54,726 nt of DNA, from contig NZ_JOCT01000039.1 of the NCBI RefSeq assembly GCF_000717875.1, positions 1 to 54,726 on the forward strand, read 5' to 3'. The translations under genes and the position numbers were made by a program. The notes below the pieces were generated by a model. The model had not been told where the DNA came from. It made no database searches and saw only the letters and a program-made list of their open reading frames with translations. The DNA comes from Streptomyces sp. NRRL S-455. Lineage in GTDB: Bacteria > Actinomycetota > Actinomycetes > Streptomycetales > Streptomycetaceae. Below are positions 35,016 to 42,576 of the stretch, piece by piece. The stretch's first letter is position 1, and each line of letters starts with the position of its first letter.

Positions 35016-35948
35016 GTGGACCTCAAATCGGTGAAGGCGTTCGTGGCGATCGCCGAGGCCGGGCAGTTCCAGAAGGCCGCCGTCGATCTCTCGCTCACCC
35101 AGCAGGCCGTGTCCAAGCGGATCGCCGCGCTGGAAAAGGACCTTGGAGTCCGGCTGCTGGTCCGCACGCCGCGCGGAGCGGAACTCACCATCGACGGGCA
35201 GGCGCTCCTGCCTCACGCCCGGGCCCTGCTCCAGGCGGAGGAGCGGGCGGTGGCGGCCGTACGCCCCGGGGACCGTGCGCTGCGCGTGGACGTCGTGGGA
35301 CGCAGGGCCGCCACGGCCGGCCTGGTACGGGACTTCCACCGCGCGCATCCGGAGATCGCGCTGGACGTCATCGCGCTGTTCGGTGCGGATACGGCCGTGA
35401 CGGCTGTGCGGGACGGGGCGGTCGACGCCACGTTCCGGGCGTTGACCATGCCCGGGCACCGGTTGCCGGACGGCGTCTCATCCGTCTCCGTGCTGGACGA
35501 ACCACTCCGGCTGTGCGTCGGGCCCGGCCACGAGTTCGCCCGCGCCCCCTGGATCACTCCGGCGCAGCTCGCCGGACAGCGGATCTGGATGCCGGGCAAC
35601 ACGCCGGGGACGGAATGGTCCGCCTACTACGACGACCTTGCCGCGACCTTCGGCCCGACCATCGACACCATCGGCCCCAACTTCGGCGTCGAGGCCCTCC
35701 TCGACACCATCGCGGACTCCCCGACCCTCGCGACCTTCCTGAGCGAACGCACCCCCCTCGTCTGGCCGGCCGACCACGACCTCCGCCTCGTCCCCGTACG
35801 TCCCGACCCCGGTCTACCCGCACTCACTGCTCTGGCGAACGGACAACCCCCATCCCGGCCTGGCAGCACTGCGCGACCACCTGGTGGCCACGCGGCCACG
35901 GTTGACGGAGGGGGAGGTGTGGAAGCCGAGTTGGGCGAGGTGAGGTGA
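35016..35948 (+). CDS. LysR-family transcriptional regulator with frameshifted C-terminus
   Basis: A winged helix at residues 1-60 (VKAFVAIAEAGQFQKAAVDLSLTQQAVSKRIAALE) is followed by a LysR substrate-binding domain to about residue 262. After LRLVPVR the frame turns to Pro/Ala-rich residues with no family resemblance. Shifting one base at about 35806 restores a normal ending (VYPHSLLWRTDNPHPGLAAL ... EVWKPSWAR) that stops at 35943. A 2-base deletion (or an equivalent 1-base insertion) in a C-rich stretch, or a sequencing error, explains this. The HTH should still bind DNA; effector binding may be altered. It lies 9 bases after the ABC operon on the same strand. Confidence 0.85.
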   Translation: MDLKSVKAFVAIAEAGQFQKAAVDLSLTQQAVSKRIAALEKDLGVRLLVRTPRGAELTIDGQALLPHARALLQAEERAVAAVRPGDRALRVDVVGRRAATAGLVRDFHRAHPEIALDVIALFGADTAVTAVRDGAVDATFRALTMPGHRLPDGVSSVSVLDEPLRLCVGPGHEFARAPWITPAQLAGQRIWMPGNTPGTEWSAYYDDLAATFGPTIDTIGPNFGVEALLDTIADSPTLATFLSERTPLVWPADHDLRLVPVRPDPGLPALTALANGQPPSRPGSTARPPGGHAATVDGGGGVEAELGEVR

Positions 35949-36003
35949 GGTGAGGCAGGCCGTGGAAGCACGACACTGGCAAAGGAGCGGGCGGCCCCGA
36001 CAG

Positions 36004-36201
36004 TTACTTCGTGACGAGCGTGAGGAACGACGCCCACGGGCCCGACCGGAACACGAGCACGGGGCCGTGCTGCAGCTTGCTGTCGCGGACGGGGACCACG
36101 CCGGGGCAGTTGTCGGCGACCTCGACGCAGTTTGTCTGCCCCCCATCGCTGTAGGTCGACTTGCGCCAGACGGTTGTACTGAGGTTGAGGATGGGCTTCA
36201 T
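36004..36201 (-). CDS. DUF397 protein, copy A
   Basis: This 65-residue DUF397 protein has the family landmarks WRKSTYSDGG, NCVEVADNCPGVVPVRDSK and the C-terminal WASFL. It is a near duplicate of the next upstream gene (about 65% identical by eye), and its start overlaps that gene's stop by 4 bases. DUF397 proteins work with XRE/DUF5753 regulators, probably as modulators or antitoxin-like partners, in many Streptomyces. Confidence 0.9.
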   Translation of the reverse strand: MKPILNLSTTVWRKSTYSDGGQTNCVEVADNCPGVVPVRDSKLQHGPVLVFRSGPWASFLTLVTK

Positions 36202-36401
36202 GCCTCATCCTTGACGCTGGCCAGGAACGACGCCCAAGGGCTCGCGCCGAACACGAGTATCGGGCTGTCGGACAGCTTGCTGTCGCGGACAGGGACCAGG
36301 CCGGGGCAGTTGTCGGCGACCTCGAGGCAGTTGTTGGCTCCCCCGTCGCTGTAGCTCGACTTGCGCCAGACGGTGGTACTGAGGTCGAGGGTGGGCTTCA
36401 T
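36198..36401 (-). CDS. DUF397 protein, copy B
   Basis: This 67-residue DUF397 protein (WRKSSYSDGGANNCLEVADN, VRDSKLSDSPIL, WASFLASV) starts at ATG 36401, which overlaps the stop of the XRE regulator by 4 bases. The tandem copy downstream indicates local duplication. All three genes of this operon are translationally coupled. Confidence 0.9.
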   Translation of the reverse strand: MKPTLDLSTTVWRKSSYSDGGANNCLEVADNCPGLVPVRDSKLSDSPILVFGASPWASFLASVKDEA

Positions 36402-37225
36402 GGTCCGTGTTCCTCCAGTACGTCCCTGATGAACGTCAGTGAGTCCGACGGGGACAGCGCCAGATCCCTCAAGCGATCGTAGGACAAACGGTGGTGCAGG
36501 ACTTCCTCTGGATCGTCCATCAGCAGGCCAAAGCTGTGGCCTTCCGTGTAGGCCACGGCGCTCCCGTCCTGTTGCCACAGCAGGGTCAGAGATCCCTTGC
36601 CCATGAGGTGGTGGACTCCTGACGAGAAGGGGAGAACTTGGACGGCGACGTTCGGCCACTGTGCGACAGCCTCGATGCGCAGCAACTGGCCCTTCCATGT
36701 ATCGGCGCTGGCGGAGGGGCGGCGCAGCGCTGACTCATCGATGACGAAACGAGCATTGGGTGCCGGGTTCTTGCCCAGCAGGATCTGCCGCCCCATGCGC
36801 GCGGCCACCTGCTCCTCGACTTCCTCGCCACTGCCAGCCGTTGCCTGAGGGCCAGACAACACCTCTTTGGCGAACTCCTCCGTCTGCAACAGCCCTGGCA
36901 CATCCGGTGTGTACACATGCAGAAGCCGCGCTGTCGCCTCCAGTCCCATGTACCTCTTGTACTTGTCCTTGAAGGCGTCGTACCGAGCGATCCGCCAGTG
37001 GCGGACCAGCAGATCACCACACCCGTAGTAGGTGTCCAGATCCTCCATTACCGTCAACTTGGACAGCCGCTCACCTGACTCCAGCCGGCTCAAGTAGCTC
37101 TTGTCGTATCCGGTTTCGTCGGCCAGTTGCCCCAGCGTCTTACCCGTGTGCTCCCGCAGGAACTTGAGCGTCCGTCCCAGAACTGCCCGCCCGGACTCCA
37201 CGTCGCCGTCAGTACCTTGCTCCAC
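36398..37225 (-). CDS. XRE-family regulator with DUF5753 domain
   Basis: This 275-residue protein has an XRE helix-turn-helix at about 14-70 (LGQLADETGYDKSYLSRLESGERLS) and then a DUF5753 domain (about 90-270) with LLHVYTPDVPGLLQTEEFA and RFVIDESALRRP. The GTG at 37225 follows a strong GGGGAGGGG site; no longer start is supported. Together with the DUF397 partners it belongs to the WhiJ/Scr1-like regulator systems common in Streptomyces. The divergent small genes at 37363-37922 are probable members of the same system. Confidence 0.9.
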   Translation of the reverse strand: MEQGTDGDVESGRAVLGRTLKFLREHTGKTLGQLADETGYDKSYLSRLESGERLSKLTVMEDLDTYYGCGDLLVRHWRIARYDAFKDKYKRYMGLEATARLLHVYTPDVPGLLQTEEFAKEVLSGPQATAGSGEEVEEQVAARMGRQILLGKNPAPNARFVIDESALRRPSASADTWKGQLLRIEAVAQWPNVAVQVLPFSSGVHHLMGKGSLTLLWQQDGSAVAYTEGHSFGLLMDDPEEVLHHRLSYDRLRDLALSPSDSLTFIRDVLEEHGP

Positions 37226-37362
37226 GTCACCCCTCCCCGTTGCCAGGAGCGTCAGGCAACACCTGACCCCTTCCGCAGCGTACGCGCATCCAGTGACCAT
37301 CAAGGCACGAACGGTAATCACCGCTCGTCAACCCCTGCCCGCGTGCCCGAAAGCCCCTTGCC

Positions 37363-37605
37363 ATGCGCCTGCGCCTCCTGCTCGCCGCACTCTGCGAGTC
37401 ACTCCTCCTCGCCCTCGTACGACTCCTGCTCCCCGCCCAAGGCCGCCACCGAGCCGCTACGGACCGGGGACTGCCGTTGCCACTCCCCGAGCACCCACCC
37501 GCAACCGCACCCGCCCCCACCCACCGTCGCCTCCACACCGAGCCCTTCGAGATGGACACCCCGCTGGTGCGGCCGTACCTCCACGCCCTGGAGGTCCACG
37601 CATGA
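37363..37605 (+). CDS. Small conserved protein with RPYL-type C-terminus
   Basis: This 80-residue protein has a hydrophobic Leu-rich start (RLRLLLAALCESLLLALVRLL), a Pro/Arg-rich middle and the ending DTPLVRPYLHALEVHA. I recall similar small proteins ending in RPYLxAHE beside XRE/DUF397 sets in other Streptomyces. Its stop overlaps the next ATG (ATGA). No function is known; the ribosome-binding site is weak. Confidence 0.65.
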   Translation: MRLRLLLAALCESLLLALVRLLLPAQGRHRAATDRGLPLPLPEHPPATAPAPTHRRLHTEPFEMDTPLVRPYLHALEVHA

Positions 37606-37922
37606 GGCTGCTCCCCTGGACCGGCGACGACGGCAAGCCCTGCTATCTCTCCACCGACGACCCCAACAGCCTCCTCTCCCGCCTCGCCGACGACGTGGAG
37701 GCCGCCCCGTTGCACTCCGCGGAAGAGGTACTCACCGGTGCCAGGGCCGTTCTCGCCGACCCGAAGGCCGGTGAACGCGCCGTCCGTTTCGCGTTCACCA
37801 GGGCGGTCGAGTCGCTGGGGGACGTGCTGCGCATCGCGTGCGGGAGGGCGGCAACCTTTCCGCGCGGGGCGGCGACCAACCCCCGGATCAACCCCCCCAC
37901 ACGGAACGGATTCGCCGCATGA
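37602..37922 (+). CDS. Small conserved protein of XRE/DUF397-linked family
   Basis: This 106-residue protein starts MRLLPWTGDDGKPCYLSTDD and continues LLSRLADDVEAAPLHSAEEV ... AVESLGDVLRIACGR. This N-terminal pattern recurs in small genes next to XRE/DUF397 regulators. The last 22 residues (Pro/Asn-rich) have no such resemblance and may be read-through into a new 3' flank. The stop overlaps the pectinase start codon by 4 bases, which couples a regulator-type gene to a secreted enzyme. Confidence 0.75.
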   Translation: MRLLPWTGDDGKPCYLSTDDPNSLLSRLADDVEAAPLHSAEEVLTGARAVLADPKAGERAVRFAFTRAVESLGDVLRIACGRAATFPRGAATNPRINPPTRNGFAA

Positions 37923-39973
37923 GTGAGCTGCGCAGCAAGCCCCGGCACCGAAGAAGCCGCACGGCTCTGGCGGTCGGGGTCCCCTTGGCCCTGACGGCCG
38001 CCGGCACCCTCGCCTACGGCACCACGGACCTCGTCATGCTCGGACAGGCGTCGGCCGCACAGGCCGCCGCTCCCGCCTGGGCCTCCGACACCGCCGACGG
38101 GTTCGCCTCCGTCAACTCCCTCGGGCAGAACGGGACGTACGGCGGCCGGGACGGCAAGACCGTCACGGTGAAGACGCTCGCCGACCTGGAGAAGTACGCC
38201 ACCGCCGCCGAGCCGTACGTCATCGTCGTCGCCGGGACCATCAACATGAACCCGGTCGGCAAAGAGATCAAGGTGCAGTCGGACAAGACCATCGTGGGTC
38301 AGGGGACCTCCGGGCACATCGTCGGCGGGGGGTTCTTCCTCGGCCAGGGCGTGCACAACGTGATCATCCGGAACCTGACCATCCGGGACGCGTACCAGGG
38401 CGTCTGGAACGACAAGGACCATGACTTCGACGCGATTCAGATGGACGGCGCCCATCACGTCTGGATCGACCACAACGACCTGCGGAACATGGCCGACGGG
38501 CTCATCGACGTCCGCAAGGACAGCACGAACGTCACCGTCTCCTGGAACAAGCTGAGCGACAACAACAAGACGTTCGGCATCGGCTGGACCGAGAACGTCA
38601 AGACGGACATCACGATCCACCACAACTGGATCCGCGAGACCGAGCAGCGCAACCCGTCGACCGACAACGCCGCCCACGCGCACCTCTACAACAACTTCCT
38701 CGAGGACGCCCCGGGCACGGACATCGGCTCGTCGTACGGCAACTACTCGCGCGGCGCGACGAAGATGGTTCTGGAGAACTCCTACTTCCAGGGCATCAAG
38801 AACCCCGTCATCAAGGACAGCGGTGCCGCGATCGTGCAGCGCGGCAGCGTCTTCTCCGGCACCAGCGGGCGGAACGAGAGCGGTGGGACCGCCTTCGATC
38901 CCAAGGCGCACTACGCGTACACCCTCGACAAGGCAGCCGATCTGCCCGGCATCCTCAGGTCGCAGGCAGGGCCGCGGAGTTCGATCGGTACGACTGCCTC
39001 CGTCAAAGCGGCCGCCGCCACCACCCTCACCGTCGCCCAGGACGGAAGCGGCCAGTACCGCACCGTCCAGGCCGCCGTGAACGCCGTGCCGGCGAACAAC
39101 CCCTCCCGTGTCGTCATCGCCGTGAAGCCGGGGACATACCGGGAGCTCGTCAAGGTGCCGTCCAACAAGCCGCACGTCACCATCCAGGGCACGGGCGGGA
39201 GTCGTAAGGACACGACGATCGTCTACAACAACGCGTCCGGTACGCCCAAGCCCGGCGGCGGGACCTACGGCACCGGCGGGAGCGCGACCGTCGCCGTCGA
39301 GGCCGATGACTTCCAGGCGCGCAACCTGACCATCTCCAACGACTTCGACGAGAAGGCCAACCAGGGGCTCAACGGGCATCAGGCCGTCGCGCTGCGGACC
39401 GCTGCCGACAAGGTGTTCCTGGACGGGATCATCGTCAGCGGCGACCAGGACACGCTGCTGCTCGACACCGCGGCCAAGGACAGGCTGGGCCGGGTCTACG
39501 TCAGCGACTCCTACGTCGTCGGGAATGTCGACTTCATCTTCGGGCGGGCCACGGCCGTCGTCGACAGGTCCGTGATCACGTTGAAGAAGCGCTGGGACGG
39601 CACCTCGGCCGGGTACGTCACCGCTCCGAGCACGGCCGCGAACCGCAAGGGCATCCTGATCGCCAACTCCACGGTGAACGGCGACGTGTCGAACGGCAGT
39701 TTCTACCTCGGCCGGCCCTGGCACGCGGGCGGGGACGCCTCGCTCGACCCGCAGACCACCGTCCGCAACACCAGCCTGAGTGCCGCGATCAAGTCCACGC
39801 CGTGGACCGACATGAGCGGCTTCTCCTGGAAGGACGACCGGTTCGCCGAGTACAAGAACTCCGGTGCCGGAGCGGGCGGTGCGAGCGGCAACCGGCCGCA
39901 TCTGACCGACGCGCAGGCCGCCGACCAGGAAGTATCGGACTGGCTCGCGGGCTGGACGCCCTCGGCGTCCTGA
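37919..39973 (+). CDS. Secreted bifunctional pectate lyase (PL1) - pectin methylesterase (CE8)
   Basis: This 684-residue protein has a signal peptide to about residue 50 (GQASAAQAA). A PL1 parallel beta-helix lies at about 55-335 (ADLEKY, VWIDHNDLRNMADGLIDVRK, QRNPSTDNAAHAHLYNN). A CE8 esterase lies at about 365-665, with QAVAL, catalytic Asp in GDQDTLLL, second Asp in VDFIFGRA and Arg in YLGRPW. The two activities are complementary: the esterase demethylates pectin and the lyase cleaves the product. In the lyase the usual RxPxxR reads RNPSTD, so the second Arg is missing. The ATG at 37919 has a poor ribosome-binding site and overlaps the upstream stop. Confidence 0.92.
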   Translation: MSELRSKPRHRRSRTALAVGVPLALTAAGTLAYGTTDLVMLGQASAAQAAAPAWASDTADGFASVNSLGQNGTYGGRDGKTVTVKTLADLEKYATAAEPYVIVVAGTINMNPVGKEIKVQSDKTIVGQGTSGHIVGGGFFLGQGVHNVIIRNLTIRDAYQGVWNDKDHDFDAIQMDGAHHVWIDHNDLRNMADGLIDVRKDSTNVTVSWNKLSDNNKTFGIGWTENVKTDITIHHNWIRETEQRNPSTDNAAHAHLYNNFLEDAPGTDIGSSYGNYSRGATKMVLENSYFQGIKNPVIKDSGAAIVQRGSVFSGTSGRNESGGTAFDPKAHYAYTLDKAADLPGILRSQAGPRSSIGTTASVKAAAATTLTVAQDGSGQYRTVQAAVNAVPANNPSRVVIAVKPGTYRELVKVPSNKPHVTIQGTGGSRKDTTIVYNNASGTPKPGGGTYGTGGSATVAVEADDFQARNLTISNDFDEKANQGLNGHQAVALRTAADKVFLDGIIVSGDQDTLLLDTAAKDRLGRVYVSDSYVVGNVDFIFGRATAVVDRSVITLKKRWDGTSAGYVTAPSTAANRKGILIANSTVNGDVSNGSFYLGRPWHAGGDASLDPQTTVRNTSLSAAIKSTPWTDMSGFSWKDDRFAEYKNSGAGAGGASGNRPHLTDAQAADQEVSDWLAGWTPSAS

Positions 39974-39985
39974 CGGTTCACAGCT

Positions 39986-40027
39986 CCCTTCCGGGTTCGG
40001 CTGACGTCGGCGCCGAACCCGGAAGGG
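39986..40027. terminator. Bidirectional terminator between pectinase and GH5 genes
   Basis: A perfect 16-bp stem (CCCTTCCGGGTTCGGC / GCCGAACCCGGAAGGG) with a 10-base loop lies between two convergent genes, 13 and 16 bases from their stops. Confidence 0.9.
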
Positions 40028-40042
40028 TCACCATCGCTGTCG

Positions 40043-41077
40043 CTAATGCCTCCAGGCGTAGTGCAGCCGGTCCAGGCCGCTCTGGTTGTTCACCGTCAGG
40101 CTGAGGTTCGTGCCCGTGCCCTGGAGCGTGGTGAGCGAGTAGGTGTCGCCGTTGCGCAGGCCGGGCCAGTAGACCGAGCCCAGGCCCAGTTCACGGATGG
40201 TGTCGGTGGCGGCCTGGATGTAGGCGACCTCGTTGGAGCCGTTGACGGGGCCGTTGTAGTCCAGGCCCGTGGTCATGGAGGCGCCGAACTCGTCGAGGAT
40301 GGTGCGCGAGGCGCAGTCTCCGATGCGCTGCTTGAAGTCGGCCTTCCACTGGTCGACGCTGGTCCAGTCGGTGTGCCAGAAGCCGTAGTTGTGCAGGGCC
40401 AGGCGGGTGCCCTTGAGGCGCGGGTCGGCGCAGACGGGCTTGACGTCCTCGCTGTACTTGTAGCCGCCGATCAGGACCCGGTCGCGGGGTATGAAGCGGT
40501 GCTTGGTCACCCAGCGCGCGGCGACGTCGGTCCACTCCTGGGCGGTGTAGCCGAAGGGCTCGTTCATCGGCTCGAAGTACACCTTGGAGTTGCCGGCGTA
40601 GGCGGAGGTGAGCCGCGCCCACATCTGGTCCCAGGCGGCCTGGTCGTCGATCTTGCCGTCCTTGGCGTTGTCGGCCTCCCAGTAGCCCAGGATGACCTTG
40701 AAGCCCTTGGCGGTGGCCGCGTCGATCGCGCCCCGGTACGACTTCCAGAACGGGCCGTTCACGGAGCTCGGGTTGACCGGCAGGCGGACCGTGTTGGCGC
40801 CGAGCTTGCCGAAGCCGCTGATGATCGCCTCGGACTTGGCGTAGGTGGTGGCGTAGCTGTCGGAGGTGGACAGGCCCGAGGGCACGACCGCGTCGTCGGC
40901 GTAGTTGTCGCGCGGGTCGGCCCAGTTGACGCCCTTGAAGTCACTCACGGGCGGTGGCGTGGCGGTGTCGGAGGCGGGCGAGGCGGCCGCGGGGGAGGCG
41001 AGCGCTCCGCCGAATGCCGTGACGCAGGCCAGCAGCGCCCCCACGCAAGCTGTCCCGCGGTGGTTCTTTCGTGACAC
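40043..41077 (-). CDS. Secreted glycoside hydrolase family 5 enzyme
   Basis: This 344-residue protein has a signal peptide (1-33) and then a GH5 TIM barrel: FKGVNWADP, TVRLPVNP, acid/base E173 in YFEPMNEPFG, LALHNYGFWH and nucleophile E263 in TILDEFGAS. It is probably a cellulase, mannanase or related plant-polysaccharide hydrolase; the subfamily cannot be settled by eye. No carbohydrate-binding module is present. It lies next to the pectinase, consistent with a small plant-cell-wall degradation island. An inverted repeat TGAGCGG-N12-CCGCTCA at 41105-41130 lies in its leader. Confidence 0.88.
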   Translation of the reverse strand: MSRKNHRGTACVGALLACVTAFGGALASPAAASPASDTATPPPVSDFKGVNWADPRDNYADDAVVPSGLSTSDSYATTYAKSEAIISGFGKLGANTVRLPVNPSSVNGPFWKSYRGAIDAATAKGFKVILGYWEADNAKDGKIDDQAAWDQMWARLTSAYAGNSKVYFEPMNEPFGYTAQEWTDVAARWVTKHRFIPRDRVLIGGYKYSEDVKPVCADPRLKGTRLALHNYGFWHTDWTSVDQWKADFKQRIGDCASRTILDEFGASMTTGLDYNGPVNGSNEVAYIQAATDTIRELGLGSVYWPGLRNGDTYSLTTLQGTGTNLSLTVNNQSGLDRLHYAWRH

Positions 41078-41243
41078 GACATCCCCTTCTGAGGAGTGCG
41101 AAGGTGAGCGGCCCGGAGACGGACCGCTCAGTGGAGCACGAAACTAGAAGGAGACTCGAACAGAGGTCAACACATCTGCACACCAAGTTTCATTCAGGGG
41201 CCCCGTGCCTCGTGCCCAGGGCCCCGTGCCCCGTCCCCAGGGC

Positions 41244-42518
41244 TCAGCCGCCCACCGACAGCCCCGAGCCCGACACCCGTACCCGGATGCCGTCCTCCTC
41301 CACCCGTACGTCCTGCAGCCGCACGTCCCCCTGCTCCGGCTTCGGCAGTTCGAACGCCAGCGCCAGCCGGTCGGCGAGGACCGGGCGGGTCAGGCGGGAC
41401 AGCTCGTCGAGGAGACCCGGGTCGAGACCCAGGCGGCGCATCACGTCGGGGTTGCTCAGGGCCAGGTCGATGAGGTTGAGGCGCTCGGCCTGGCGGGCGA
41501 AGCGCGGGGAGCCGGTCAGTTCGGTGAGCTTGCCGTCGTCGGCGAGGGCCTCGCTGACGGTCGTCTCGGGCACTCCCATCCGCTGCACGATGGCCGGGAC
41601 CGACAGCAGCGCCCTGGCCTTCTGCGTCTCGCGGGCGAGGTCGGCGCTGGCCTTGGGCGTCAGGTGCAGGCCTTCCGAGGCACGCGTGCCGGGCCGGTAG
41701 GTGGCCAGGTCGCCGATGTCGAGCCGCATACCGCCGATCTCCGTGGCGATGCCCCGCTCGCCCTGCCGCTGGATCCGGGCCTCGGCGCGCAGCCGCAGGT
41801 CGTGCCCGGCGACCGGCAGGGTGCCGTCGGCCCGCACCCGGTCACGGCCCTCGCCGGTGAACGTCACCTGGGAGGCGCCGAGTTCGCGGTTCAGGTCCTC
41901 GAAGGACAGCAGGACGTCCCCGTCGAACCTGGGGATGTCGGCGCCGCGCACGGATGTCAGGCCGTCGGCGTCCAGCCGGATGTCATGGGCCGTGGCCGAC
42001 ACCTTGGCGAGGGACACCCGGTCGGCGGCGACGTCCGGGACGGTCACCTTCACCGAGTCCAGGCGCTTCTCCGCGAGCTGGGTGAGGAAGGGGAACCCGC
42101 CGATCTCCACCTCGGGCGCCGCCGCCAGGTCGAGGCGGTCCTTGAGGGTGTCCGCGGCGCGGTGTTCGGCGTACAGCACGGCCCAGCGGTCGCCGAGGGC
42201 GAGGAAGGCCGCGAGTACGAGGAGAGCGACTACGGCCTTCAGGGCGAGGGGCAGTCCGGCGAAACGGTTCTTCTTGCGCCGGCCGCCTCGGCGGTGGTCG
42301 GGCGGCGACCACTCGGGTTCCTGTTCGTCCCGCTGTTCGGCGTCCTCGCCGAGGAACTCCTCCAGAGGGGTCGACTCCAGAGGACCGTCGTCGAGGACAC
42401 CGAGTTCGTCGTACGGGTTGTGGCGTCCCTCGGATCGGTCGTCGGAGCGGTCCTCGGATCGGTCGTCGGAGCGGTCGTCGGGACGGTGGTGCGTGTCCAT
42501 GCGGTGGGGGGTGCGCAT
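41244..42518 (-). CDS. DUF2993 (LmeA-like) membrane-anchored protein
   Basis: This 424-residue protein has an acidic/basic repetitive N-terminus (DDRSDDRSEDRSDDRSEGRH, from a 15-base tandem repeat), a basic patch RRGGRRKKNR, one membrane helix (about 90-110: ALKAVVALLVLAAFLALGD) and an extracellular DUF2993 domain with IGGFPFLTQLAEKRLDSVKVT. Mycobacterial LmeA of this family binds phospholipids and helps lipomannan maturation. The ATG at 42518 is tentative: GATGAGAC just upstream is a weak site, and ATG 42500 is an alternative. Confidence 0.82.
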   Translation of the reverse strand: MRTPHRMDTHHRPDDRSDDRSEDRSDDRSEGRHNPYDELGVLDDGPLESTPLEEFLGEDAEQRDEQEPEWSPPDHRRGGRRKKNRFAGLPLALKAVVALLVLAAFLALGDRWAVLYAEHRAADTLKDRLDLAAAPEVEIGGFPFLTQLAEKRLDSVKVTVPDVAADRVSLAKVSATAHDIRLDADGLTSVRGADIPRFDGDVLLSFEDLNRELGASQVTFTGEGRDRVRADGTLPVAGHDLRLRAEARIQRQGERGIATEIGGMRLDIGDLATYRPGTRASEGLHLTPKASADLARETQKARALLSVPAIVQRMGVPETTVSEALADDGKLTELTGSPRFARQAERLNLIDLALSNPDVMRRLGLDPGLLDELSRLTRPVLADRLALAFELPKPEQGDVRLQDVRVEEDGIRVRVSGSGLSVGG

Positions 42519-42576
42519 CGTCTCATCCGAACATGCGCACCGCCCCTGCACGCAACCTGAACCACAGTGGTGCGAT

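Noticed and set aside
37643..39901. 752-codon frame antisense to the pectinase
   Set aside because: A Val/Asp/Gly-rich antisense shadow of the beta-helix repeats without any recognisable domain.
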